Assembly: GCA_947561395.2 (NCBI GenBank)
Contig: OX387186.1
Span: 6,313,888 to 6,377,887, forward strand
DNA from: Buxus sempervirens
Lineage: Eukaryota > Streptophyta > Magnoliopsida > Buxales > Buxaceae
Direction of reading: 5' to 3'
Length of the DNA stretch: 64,000 nt
Positions 46,770-57,179 of this stretch are shown piece after piece (within the stretch, counting starts at the first letter, position 1; the number at the start of each line of letters is the position of its first letter). Under the pieces are notes generated by a model. The model made no database searches, had not been told where the DNA came from, and saw nothing but the letters and a program-made list of their open reading frames with translations. The position numbers and the translations under genes are program-made.

Positions 46770-48026
46770 AACTAATTTGGTTTATTACGTAAGGCTGAAG
46801 ACTAGTTCTTTTTTCTTCTTCTCCTTCTAAATAATGATATTGTTGTCATCATCTTGACCCTTCGAAGGCAGACGTGTAGTCTAGACTGTAGGGTTTGGTA
46901 ATTTATAAATTGGATTAGGTTTTAGTCCAACCCAATACTAACATTTTCCTAACCCTCGAATTTAATCAATTAAAATATACTTTTTCCACATAGCACTCAT
47001 AAACATTCATATTTGGTAAATAAACATATATTTTTTATTTAAAAAACAATAATATTTATAGTCAGGTCAACCCGGCCTGCCCTGTTCCAACCCAAGATGG
47101 TTAGTGGAGGGTTTGGTATGGGCCAAGTGCTTTTTGAGGATGGTTAGTCCGGTTGGCATTCTTAATAGAGCATCTGAAAATTCGGATCGATCGGATAGAT
47201 GGGAGAAGCTCACAGACAAGAATGGACAGAATGAGAAGTCCATTCTTCTCATGGCTTTTATAGAACTTTATCGAAATGAAGAGGTGGTTTCATTGATTGG
47301 GTGGTTCTGAGTGATGACCCCATGTTGGTTAGGCATGATCATGACTTGAGGTTTCAATTTCTCCTTTGAGAATTTGGAGATCGTTTCTAGAAAAGCGGTT
47401 ACGTATGCGGTTTAAAAGCACCTAATTTGGTATTTTCCTTGAGTGGTGCACAGAGATTCCCATGAGACAAGGACATAACTTTTATTAGGTCTTTTGAAAA
47501 TAGGTGGTCAGGAGCATTAACTGAACGCCCTTTTTTCGGTACAAGAGCTGCATTTCTGGCTAAAAGAGAAAGTGATAATGAGCATTTTCTTCCACTTATG
47601 TGAAAGATTTGATGGAAGGGGGAGGAAAAAACAGATGCCAATTCCTTATTTTATTTTTTTTTTTTGGGTGTGTGATTGGGGGAGATTACCATGTGGTAGG
47701 CATAATTTTTCATTCATGTGGCATAGAGAGAGAGAGAGTGATAGAGATAGTCACAGGTCACAAATTCTTCAAAATCCATATAAATTTACAGACAAAACCA
47801 TGGATCTGATCTGAACAGGAAAGAAAATGAGTTACAAAATCTACAGAAATCTCAGGTCATCTCTTCTTTATAAGGATTATGTATCTTCCCCATCTAAAGA
47901 AAGACAAAGCAAAGAAAAAGATCCAAAAATCCTGCATTTCCTCTTCAAAAAGAAAAATTCTTGAGAAGGAAAGCATCAAAGAGAAGAAAGGAAACAAAAA
48001 AAAAGGATGTAAATTGTAAGTCTCAA
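46770..48026. other. Intergenic region before the glutaredoxin
   Basis: No gene recognised; a CAACCCGGCCTGCCC patch near 47068-47090 resembles the subterminal repeats of the hAT elements elsewhere in the window but has no partner. The stretch next to 48026 is the probable 3' end of the glutaredoxin transcript. Confidence 0.4.
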
Positions 48027-48467
48027 TCAAAGCCACAAAGCTCCAGCTTGTTTCAAGATGGGGATCAACTCCCCGGAAATATGAGCGGCCATGAGCCGAT
48101 CCAATCCTCCGAACAACCTCCCTCCGATGAACAACGCCGGGAACTGCGGCCGGCCGTCATCATTCCCTTCAACCCCACCAATTTTCCCCAATTCATCAAC
48201 CACACCAACCTCTTCACTTTCATCTACCTCGTACACAACTGGATTCACTCCTAATCCCAGAAGCAACCGTTTCACAACATGGCACATGCAACACCCACGT
48301 CTCCCAAATACTATCACTGCGTTCTCTGATACCATACTCTTCACCCCTCCACCTCCTTCACCAACTCCCCCCACATTCATACCGTCCTCCAAAGCCGACG
48401 CCGGCCGGCCCATCGGACTATCTGCCTTTCCCGGCAGCCAAACCCGATAAGAAAGGGCCTGTTGCAT
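48027..48467 (-). CDS. GRXC9: CC-type glutaredoxin (ROXY), GRXC9/ROXY19-like
   Basis: A single exon encodes 146 residues. The glutaredoxin fold begins near residue 45 with ENAVIVFGRRGCCMCHVVKR; CCMC is the active site of the land-plant CC class. LLLGLGVNPVVYEVDE, then FPALFIGGRLFGGLDRLMAA (the TVP-like and GGxxD glutathione-binding region, with FPA in place of TVP) and HISGELIPILKQAGALWL follow. The C-terminal ALWL is the motif needed for TGA-factor binding in ROXY proteins, and the N-terminal MQQALSYRVWLP also fits the GRXC9 group. In Arabidopsis GRXC9/GRX480 links salicylate and TGA factors to jasmonate-response genes. The insert between residues 15 and 44 is glycine-rich. The first ATG is chosen because MQQA is conserved. 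TGACG motifs and a TATA-like box lie upstream. Confidence 0.93.
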   Translation of the reverse strand: MQQALSYRVWLPGKADSPMGRPASALEDGMNVGGVGEGGGGVKSMVSENAVIVFGRRGCCMCHVVKRLLLGLGVNPVVYEVDESEEVGVVDELGKIGGVEGNDDGRPQFPALFIGGRLFGGLDRLMAAHISGELIPILKQAGALWL

Positions 48468-48532
48468 CCTCTATGATCAGAAAAACAGATACCCAGATGA
48501 ATAAAAGAGATCAAATTACTAACAGCAGATGA

Positions 48533-48543
<11 letters not shown>

Positions 48544-48586
<43 letters not shown>
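48544..48586. repeat. (GA)n microsatellite in the glutaredoxin leader
   Basis: About 20 GA units lie about 80 bases upstream of the start codon, so probably in the 5' untranslated region (CT-rich in the transcript). Confidence 0.9.
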
Positions 48587-48588
<2 letters not shown>

Positions 48589-48670
48589 TTAAGATCGCTA
48601 GGAGAGAGGCTAGAGAGGAAGAAAGGGTCTCTCGGTATGTGTTTTGGCTCTCCTTGTCTGAGAGCCCCAG

Positions 48671-48685
48671 TTATTTATATATGTG
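48671..48685 (-). promoter_or_regulatory. TATA-like box of the glutaredoxin gene
   Basis: CACATATATAAATAAC on the minus strand lies about 210 bases upstream of the ATG, leaving a leader of about 180 bases that includes the GA repeat. Confidence 0.5.
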
Positions 48686-48745
48686 AATCATGTGATGAGG
48701 TGGGAGGTTAGCGTTATAGAGCGTTATGGGGTTGGAAGAGTCCCA

Positions 48746-48874
48746 CGTCAACGTCAGTCTTGCAGTCTTACGCGTTACATTTGCTGTGTATGACGTCTCA
48801 TTGCATCATTTTTTAGCTCCTTCGCTAACCCCACTAGTACCCCACTAATAGTACCCTACGTCCCACTGATGACG
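48746..48874 (-). promoter_or_regulatory. Cluster of TGACG motifs (TGA-factor sites)
   Basis: TGACG cores occur at 48746-48750 and 48752-48756 (minus strand, only one base apart), at 48791-48796 (TGACGT) and at 48870-48874. They lie 60-200 bases upstream of the TATA-like box. TGA factors bind TGACG and regulate GRXC9-type genes elsewhere, so feedback control is plausible. The tight pair does not have as-1 spacing. Confidence 0.5.
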
Positions 48875-48899
48875 ACTCATGACCCTCTTCCACTTTATT

Positions 48900-49870
48900 T
48901 TTCTTCTCCTGTCCTCTCCTCTCCTCCCCTCTTCCCTCCATTGCTCATCAACACATCCACTCCAACCACATGGTGTGTTATGAAATCAACAGCTACCATC
49001 TATGATCACCTTAATATCCTCATGACCCCACCAGTGAACAAAGAGTTGCTTGATACTACAAGGCATCTTTAGTTGAAATCAGATACAATTTGGATGGGTT
49101 TCCCATATATACTGTACTATTATGGAGTACCCAAATGGAAATATACTTGTAAGGCTGATGTCATTCAAGATGTGGGGAACCCATAAAAAAAGAGGATTCT
49201 GATTCATAGCTAGTTCTTGAAGACTTTTCATTCTTCAACTTTGCTGTGATTAGAAGATTACAGGAACTTGGAAAATCCCACATCACCTTTGATGAGGTAA
49301 AGCGCGTTGGACAGAAAATGACCCCACCATAGTCTTCTTACGTATAAAAACATTACATGGAAGATTAAGCTCAAATGGAATATTATAATAATACCTATAA
49401 CGTTCACAACTTCGCTTACCGAGTCTTGCCTCGTATCTGATAGATCCGCTTACTCTATATAAATTATAGTCAAACATTAGAATATTTTAAACGCGTTTAA
49501 TACGGTGTCTTGATCAAGAGCCAATCACAATTAAGTAAATTGCATAATGTCTTTAGCGCGGTTTCTATTTATAGCATGTACAACAAAAGACATCGATGTA
49601 AGGTTAATTTGTGGACTTTACATCACTATGTCTTATTGTACATATTGTAAAAATGAATCTGTGCTACAAATGATCGATCAAATTATAACGGATCCGAAAA
49701 TTCGTAAGTGACATAATGGTGAGATACAGAGGATCTTCGATGTAATTAAGATTATGAAAAAGTATGCAGGGAACAAGACAAAGCCGCTCACGGACGGTGC
49801 GCATTGCGCACGTAAGCGCAAGGACATCGTTGTCATCACTGATTGCGTCATGGTCCGTTTGGTGCAATAT
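48900..49870. other. Gene-free region
   Basis: AT-rich to mixed DNA without recognisable coding content or transposon ends. Confidence 0.45.
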
Positions 49871-49883
49871 TTATATGCTCTCG

Positions 49884-50100
49884 ACACGTGGCTTGGATAA
49901 CATCGACCATACCAGCCATCGTCTGGTCGCCCCGGATTATTTGTATCCGGTCAATTCTAGCCACGTGGCTAAAGATAGCGACGACTTTTATAGGCATATG
50001 ACGAGAACATGACATCACACGTGGATTCAGACGACTCTGGGCCACGTAGCGACGACCCCATGAGCGTTAGTTCCCCGTCATTCTCTAGTGTAACCCACGT
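49884..50100. promoter_or_regulatory. Cluster of G-box/ABRE-like CACGTG motifs
   Basis: CACGTG cores occur at about 49886-49891, 49962-49967 (in GCCACGTGGC) and 50018-50023, with further CCACGT motifs near 50042 and 50087. Such density is typical of abscisic-acid- or light-responsive promoters, but I find no gene start on either side. It could be an orphan promoter, a distal element or a transposon-borne regulator. Confidence 0.45.
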
Positions 50101-50403
50101 TTTTTCAAGATTCTCGGAGGAGATTTATGTTAGGATGCATTGCACCACACCAACCGAACCTGCCGTCAGGTTCGAGAGAGTTCTGACGACCCACAAATAG
50201 ATCCGACCCGAATAGGCTGATACCAGTTTAGTGGGCCATCCTGGCGGCTTTAATTAATTGTAGAAGTTGGTTTTGGTTTAGCGCGGATTGGCATCAATTC
50301 AAAACCAAACCAAGGTGTTTGAATCTAAATCCAAAATCCAACCAAACCAAATTGAGAACCTTATAACTAGGACCGTTAAACTAAACAAAAATGAAATCAA
50401 TAA

Positions 50404-50872
50404 GGGATAATTACAATTTACCTCCTTGAGGTTTCAGCTAATCTCACCTTCCCTTCTGAGATTTTTTAAAATATTAATTTACCACCTTGAGGTTTACTAT
50501 GTATAACAGTTTATCTCTTCCAAAGATTTTACTGATGGGTTGGCAAAAGAAAAAATTTATATTGAATTGGCAAAACCCTTAAAAACCCAACTTGGATTGC
50601 TTTACATCTTTGCTTATATGTATGCTGTTAGATTCATTTTAATCTAGCAATTTTTAAGGGTTTTGCGACTAAGCAACCAAAAGTTAGTCTTAATATTTAA
50701 TATGTAGATTTTAAATAATTATAAAAATGGGGTTAAAACTATCAAAGATAAGTTTTTTTTCCTGTCAACTCATCGATCAAACCTTTGGAAGAGGAAAATT
50801 GTTACACAGTATAAACCTCAAGGTGGTAAAATGATTAGCTGAAACCTCAAGGGGGTAAACTATAACTATCCC
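50404..50872. mobile_element. Mutator-like MITE with long inverted repeats
   Basis: The left end GGGATAATTACAATTTACCT and the right end, inverted, GGGATAGTTATAGTTTACCC both continue into CTTGAGGTTTCAGCTAATC and a second TTTACCACCTTGAGGTTTA block. Arms are about 90 bases. Flanking 9-mers AATCAATAA and AATTAAAAA agree at seven positions, which may be a decayed duplication. Confidence 0.7.
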
Positions 50873-51105
50873 AATTAAAAACCCTAATATCATACCAACC
50901 TAATTCAAATTATAAACTCTATTTGGTTTGGCTCAATTTAATACACACTAAATGAGTTTTCTCATATTTATATTGTATAACAACGCTAAGCATAAAGACA
51001 TGTGGTCTTTAGATCATAAGGATGATATGCTAATTGTAAATAAATAAATATAAGCATATATATATTAAATAATAATTACCTATATTTTTAGTTTGATTAG
51101 TGAAA

Positions 51106-51318
51106 CTAACAAAGTGCACATGCAGTACTGCACGGCATGTGAGAGAACAGTTGCAAAACTTATTGTTAGGTTTTAGAAGATTTGAAGGAGTTTTTTAAGC
51201 ATTCTATCCTTTTTATTTAATGAATTTTGGCATTTCCATGTAAGGGCTCTTGTGGAAAGCTGTACATTTTGTTTGGCACGCTTTCGCAAGAAATGCCTGG
51301 TTTTATATATAGTATAGA
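51106..51318 (-). mobile_element. Helitron-like element, subfamily B
   Basis: On the minus strand it starts TCTATACTATATATAAAACC and continues to GCGAAAGCGTGCC; it ends with the hairpin CATGCCGTGCAGTACTGCATG, then TGCACTTTGTTAG. The last four bases are TTAG instead of CTAG. It lies between A and T; length 213 bp. Confidence 0.65.
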
Positions 51319-51319
51319 T

Positions 51320-52362
51320 ATTTTGCATGTCAGATTTTGGTTTAATTTGATTCAACGAAAATATCAACCTAAAACCAAACCGACTTAGTACCGGTTATAG
51401 GGATTCGAACCAAAACGAAACCATATGCTTTAAAACCCACCAATTCAAATATTTTGACCCGATCCGAATCCAACACATAAACCGTTATACTTTGGTGAAG
51501 AGGAAGGCGGGCCCCGGTCTTGTTAGTCGCGTGCTATTGGCGAGGACGAGAGGAGGAGTGGGATCCACGTCGTAATTGCGTCATCCACGTCGAAATAGAA
51601 TGATCCAAAAAGCTTAGATCTTATTTGCCCTTTATCCCAAGGAGTCCGAAGCCGAAAGAGAAACAAAACCGCGGAACGGAAGGCACGACCGGTCTAACAA
51701 TCTTGTGTCTTGACTCTGCTCCTCCCCAGTCACAGTCAAACTTAAGAGGCGGACCCCACACCAAAAACATCCGCCGGCCTCGCATGTTTCTCGTTCTTCT
51801 ACTTTCCAGATAACCACATATGGAGGGAGTCAAAGAGAAAAGGAGGGTCCCACCAAATGGTACCCATCAACAAACTGTAGTCCTCTGATCGCTAACAGGT
51901 AGTGGGCCCCATGAACCATCAAAGAAACATGCAGTTATCGATGCAGTAACATGATCATGGACCCACCACATTATCATTTCTATTATCTACTAAATAAATT
52001 TATATGGTATTCAAACGAGCATAAACACGAAGAAAAAGCATCCATAGCGAGGAGTGATTAATCTCCGTCTCTCTCTCTCTCTTATTAACCTTTTTTTTTC
52101 TCTCTATCGTGAGCACTAAGGATTGATTCTTTTTAAGTCTTTCCGTCCTATCAATCTCTCTGTCTCTTAATCTTTTGACCCTTTAGTGCATTTCCGAAAC
52201 GATGTTCACAATAAATTTGAGTATCTTTGATATTTTTTATAATAATAGATTGCCGACGTACACGCAACAATTACAAGCAAATTTAAAAAATCATAGATAT
52301 TACAATGATGTAGTATTGATCATTAAGTCTTAAAAGGACATTCCCCTTTTATTTACATGCTA
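51320..52362. other. Gene-free region
   Basis: No gene recognised. Three overlapping short frames at 51621-51833 have no known motif. ATCCACGTCG motifs occur twice near 51563 and 51584. Confidence 0.4.
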
Positions 52363-52573
52363 CTAGCAGGTGCACATACAATAATGCACGTATTGGGAAG
52401 AAATAATTTTAAAACTGTCCATAGTTTAAACGAATAAACACAGTTTTGATTATTTTAACCCTATATTTATTTATGATACCTTTATAACAAACGGCAGGGA
52501 CGATAAGGGCTTTTCAGACAAGTTCATGCTTGGTTGTTGGCATGCTTCCCAACGAGACTATTCTTCTCGTAGA
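52363..52573 (-). mobile_element. Helitron-like element, subfamily B
   Basis: On the minus strand it starts TCTACGAGAAGAATAGTCTC, then GTTGGGAAGCATGCC, and ends GTGCATTATTGTATGTGCAC followed by CTGCTAG. It lies between A and T and is 211 bp long. Confidence 0.7.
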
Positions 52574-52579
52574 TATTGA

Positions 52580-53588
52580 CGACTAGAGAAGAATAAACAA
52601 CTCATACAGGATGAGATGAACAAGTTAACAGATTGAGTGCAAGAAGCAATAAGAGAGACAAATCACTCGCCATGAATGTCCAGCGAAACAAAATTTTTCT
52701 TCAGAAGAATACAAGAAGAAATGATGACACCTTATCCATATTCAATTACGTAGGCAGGCAAAACTCTTTGCTCAATATAAGTAATGGATGAAACTCACTA
52801 ATCCCACTTGAAAAAATTGCTTATGACATACAGGTGGCAAGTACTTATCAAATCTTCTCCAATAATATAATAATAGAGTACACCTGTTTAGCAACAAAGT
52901 GTAACCATCATCAACCCAAATCTTCTCCCATCTGATGTACCTCTCAATATAAGTCTTAAATCGCAACAGCTGCAATGGCAGGAAGCAAATATAATACTAA
53001 TATTTGAAGGACCAACTGGATAATTAAGCAAGCAATTAGGCTTCTCTCTAGGCGCTTGACCTGATTCTCACTTTGAAGGCCCTATAACTGCCAAGATGGA
53101 AATTGAGCAAACCAACTAAGTGTGATCCCACCCACCATCTGAATTTGGTTGACATGAAGCATTTACATCACAAAAAGAACTAGAAAAATTCCCAATTTCA
53201 AGCTTGAAAATGATGCCATATTTGATTTGTAAATGAAAGTCATGGGAGTAGATTAATGAGCACTGGTGCACTGCATCCTGTAGATCAGAGAGGAATGGGA
53301 TCATGGATTCACCCAAGGAATTAGTAATTTAAATCACAATGAGCTAAGCTTGTATTCCATTAAAGACGTACAATCTAGAGAACCAAATCCCAGTGGGCCA
53401 GGAATTGGCAGGTTCGTTGGTGCAGGATCCAAATCACAATGAGCTCAGCTTCCGCATGGATTAATTAGAGTTACAGGGCCATAGGCCCATGGATGAAAGG
53501 TATTTGAGTAGAATTGTTGGCATTTTATCATATTCTTTTGTGGGGTATGTACTAGGTTCATGATTATAAACCAATTTCAGGCTTGTGG
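52580..53588. other. Gene-free region
   Basis: Short frames only (52772-52975, 53116-53316, both -), without motifs I recognise. Confidence 0.4.
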
Positions 53589-53618
53589 GATGGGAAGTGG
53601 AACCACGGGTGTGGTGGC

Positions 53619-54684
53619 TAGGGGTGCTAATCGGGCCGTGCCAGGCCCGCTCACCTAGCCGTGCCGTGCCGGGCCCTTAGTAGTGGGCACACAGCCAGTT
53701 AAGGCACGGTCTGCCAGGCACGTCAGCCTGCGCGGGCTATGGCCCGGCCGGTATGCAGGCGGCACAGGCTACGTCAAGTGGGCCCGATGGGGATCGCCCG
53801 CGTGCTGGCCTGGCGTGCCGGCCTCGTGCCTTTGGGCCCGATTGGGCGGGCTCGCCAGGCACTCCAATGGCTAGCCATTTTCCCCCCCAAAATGGTTGAA
53901 AAGTTTTTTTTTTTACAATTTTACTCCCCCAATAGCCATATTAGGGGGGTATACTTGTAATTGACTGTAAATGATCATTTCTACCTTTCCAACAGCCAAA
54001 TAATAGTCATATTTGAGGGTAGATGTGGTAAAATGCCACTTTTGGTTTTCTATAAATAGGCTTAACCCTTCCCATTCCAAACCACACCTCTTCTCATCTC
54101 CTATCTTCTCTTTTTACTTTCTTAGAGTCTTGTTTAAAGTTTTGTCCAATGGCCGGTAGACTCGGCAAAGTGCTCACATTGGGGGGCCTTAGGCCGACCA
54201 TTGGCAAATCTTGTAATATGACTCCAAGAAAGTTATGAATTTATTTTTTCCTTCATTTTCTTTGTAGAGTCATGTTTAGTGATTTTGCTAATGGCCGGCA
54301 AAATCACAGTGCTCCTTGAGCCCGACCGTTATCAAATCAATGAACAAGCCTCTTCACGTCTACATAGGAGTTGCAAAAGTATTACTTGCCTCGATTACTG
54401 TTTGGACAACCAAGCAGTAATCGACGCAAGTAACACTTTTGCAACTCTTCATTTCGGCAGGATTCATGAGGTAAGTAAACATATTTTTCAGAATTTTTAT
54501 GGTTTTTTACTATTTTCCCCATCTTTTCTTTCTTTCTTTTTTTTTACAAAAAATATATACCCAGGCTCGCCGGCCTAGCCCTAGGCGTGCCACGGGTTGG
54601 GCCGTGCGGGGGGTTTTGGCTAATGGGCCGGCACAGCCCACCGTTCGCCAGGCACACGCTAAACAGGCCTGTTTAGCAACCCTA
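53619..54684. mobile_element. Non-autonomous hAT element inside the SINE
   Basis: Ends are TAGGGGTGCTAATCGGGCC and, inverted, TAGGGTTGCTAAACAGGCC. The 8-bp duplication GTGGTGGC is exact (53611-53618, 54685-54692). GC-rich GGCCCG/GCCGTGCC subterminal repeats fill both ends. The interior has a promoter-like CTATAAATAGG at about 54049 but no transposase, so it looks like a deletion derivative of an autonomous hAT. Confidence 0.85.
54369..54447. repeat. Hairpin inside the hAT element
   Basis: GAGTTGCAAAAGTATTACTT, then GCCTCGATTACTG, pairs with CAGTAATCGACGCAAGTAAC, then ACTTTTGCAACTC; arms are about 33 bases with a 13-base loop. Confidence 0.8.
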
Positions 54685-55129
54685 GTGGTGGCCCAATGGT
54701 CCTGTAGGTAATTAGGAGGTTGAGGTCCTTGGATCAAATCCCCTGCATGCAAGTTTAGTCTAAAGGTCTCAAACCAAGTCCTCCTACGAATCATTGCATG
54801 CTCGTGATACTATGGTAACAGTCCATTCACCCCGACTAAGGCAGGGATGTGTGGTAGCTATGGTTCAATCTGAACATTCCACAACAAGGAAGAAGCCACT
54901 ATGGTCACACTCAAGGGAGTCAGCCACACTAGTAGCCCCCTTTTTTCCTACAAGAAAAAAAAAGAGAGAGAGAGAGATGGGAAGCGGAGAATTAGTTTCA
55001 ATACAACTTGCCATGGATGGTTAGATTTTATGTCTAACCACATAAAATCTAGTCGTATGGAACTCCTATATGCACTAAAAAAAAACTTATAACTTATTTA
55101 AATACATGCAACGAACCATGATTACCGAA

Positions 55130-56480
55130 GATTTATAAGGGCATTTTTGAAAAAACCTTTTCATGAACATTAAAATGACACTTGATTTTCTATTATTTGA
55201 AAAAAAAAATATCACTAATTGTCAAATACAATGAATTGGGAGATTAAAACTAAATTATGTTTAAAAAACACCACTAAAAACCAATTTTCCCATTGTTTTT
55301 TAAGTAAGAAAAGTATTTTCATTATGGAAAACACTAGGTTTGGGTCTCATTCACGCGGCAGCATCTTCTCCATGAGGAAGCATTCATCTTATGGTGCACA
55401 CAAAACAGTCCCAATCAGATTGTTTGGTTTCAGTCAACGAAAATTTATTGAGGCTTTGCACAAATTCCTATGCGACGATTTTTCCGTAATCTCTTTTATT
55501 ATCTTTATTAAAAGCAGATTAAAGCATTGACTTTCTAGAATGAGAGCATTGATTTACAAGGGCATTTTTTGAAGAAACATTTCATGTACATTAAAATGAC
55601 ACGTGTATTTATTATTTGAAAAAATGTATCACTAATTGTCAATTACAATGAATTGGGTGACTGAAACTGAATTATGTTTATAAAAACACCACTAAAACTT
55701 TACTTTTCAATAAGAAAAGTATTTTCATCATTTTCAGTATAAAAAAACACTAGCCTTGAGTCTCACTCACGCAGCATATGCGCACAAAACAGTTCCAATT
55801 AGAGGTGGCAATTGGTCGAATATGGTACGGATCTGTTAAGATCTGAATCCGATCCGAAAAAAATTTACTGATATCCGAATTCGATCCGATATCCGATGGA
55901 TCTTTAATACTTAAATCCGAATTCGAAATTCAATGAATATCCGAAATCCGAAATCTGAATTCAATCAGAAATCCGAATTCGAGCCTGTTTGAACCTGAAA
56001 CTTTAAAAAACAATTTTAACAATTAAAGTAAATTTAACTATAAATTTTAATACAAATCCAAGTGTCTAATGATCAAATGATGATTTAACCATTTTAACTT
56101 ATGGTTGAACCATGGTTTGGGCTAAGTTTATATATATTATAAGTATGTTTTCGATTCGGATCTTTTTCAGATCGGATAGATGTATATCCGAATCTGAATC
56201 CGAAAAAATTCGGATCCGTAATTCGAGATCCGTATCCGAACCGTGGATCTAAATCCTATATCCAAATTAGTAATTTCGGATCGGATTCGGATATATATCC
56301 GACCAATTGCCAACCCCAGTTCCAATCAGATTGTTTTGTTTAAAGTCAGCAAAAATTTATTGAGGCTTTGTACAAAGTCCTGTGCAACGATTTTTCCGTA
56401 CGTTACCCCAAAAAACGATTTTTCCGTAATCTTTTTTAACTTATAAAAAAATGCAGATTAGAGCATTGACTCTCTAGAGA
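55130..56480. repeat. Tandem duplication, second copy split by a MITE
   Basis: The segment 55130-55530 (GGGCATTTTT.GAA, TATCACTAATTGTCAA, CACAAAACAGTCCCAATCAG, TTTATTGAGGCTTTG, CGATTTTTCCGTA) recurs at 55553-55799 plus 56319-56480. The two halves of the second copy are separated by the hAT element 55800-56318. Confidence 0.8.
55800..56318. mobile_element. hAT-type MITE with empty-site paralogue
   Basis: Ends are TAGAGGTGGCAATTGG and, inverted, TGGGGTTGGCAATTGG; the 8-bp duplication GTTCCAAT is exact (55792-55799, 56319-56326). The interior is made of ATCCGAATTCGATCC-like runs and their complements. The unfilled site is seen at about 55408-55425 (CAGTCCCAATCAGATTG) in the first copy of the tandem duplication. 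Confidence 0.88.
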
Positions 56481-57179
56481 AGCTTATCTCTTTGTTTGGA
56501 GTCAACGACTGAGGTTGAAAATTGGTTTGGGAAAATTATGAAAAGTTTGGACTGTATTTATAAAAACAATTAATAAAAATCTCATTTTACAAAAAAAAAA
56601 ATCACTTCCTAAAAATAATTGATCTAAAAGATTATTTTTCAAAAAAATAAAAAATAATATCATTTTATTCTAGGTAAAACAGGCATGTGTCCGATGCACT
56701 CATTCCCACGTGGAATACGTTTGTGTCGTAAGATACGTTCGTATATACACAATCCCAAGCAAGTAAATTGATCTTCAAATTTAATTATTTTTGTAAAGTA
56801 ATCCGGTAATTTAATTATGATAGAGTGCTTTTATAATTACCTACGAAATTGATCCTATTCTGTAATTCCAAGTTATGTATCTTATGATGGACTCTTTTCA
56901 TAATTATTGAAGAAAAGTCACCCCTTTTTATAATTTTTCCAACTGGTTTTGCTCCCCGCGTCTATATGTTATTTGCGTTCTTTTTTTCTCTTCACTCATT
57001 TTATATGAACGAACACAAAACACGAATAGGTTTCATCTGCATCAATGTATCAAACTAATAGGTAATATTCAAAGGAAGAAAAACAGGAAAGGTGATATCA
57101 GTTACAGTAAGAAGAATCAAAACAGTACAGAAAGTAAAGGCACAGATGACATGAATGAATGCGGGTACAGCCACAGACT
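56480..57179. other. Gene-free AT-rich region
   Basis: No gene or transposon end recognised; the part next to 57179 is the probable 3' untranslated region of the fasciclin-like gene. Confidence 0.45.

Larger units (their letters stand above)
53602..54975 (+). mobile_element. tRNA-derived SINE split by a hAT element
   Basis: The SINE consists of 53602-53618 and 54685-54975. It has an A box TGGCCCAATGG (54689-54699) and a B box GGATCAAATCC (54731-54741), spaced as in tRNA genes, and an A/GA-rich tail at 54950-54975. It is flanked by GATGGGAAGTGGA (53589-53601) and GATGGGAAGCGGA (54976-54988), a 13-bp duplication with one difference. The hAT element at 53619-54684 landed just upstream of the A box. 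Confidence 0.75.

Noticed and set aside
48091..48450. 119-codon plus-strand frame opposite the glutaredoxin
   Set aside because: It is a shadow of the glutaredoxin, proline-rich only because the gene is glycine-rich on the other strand.
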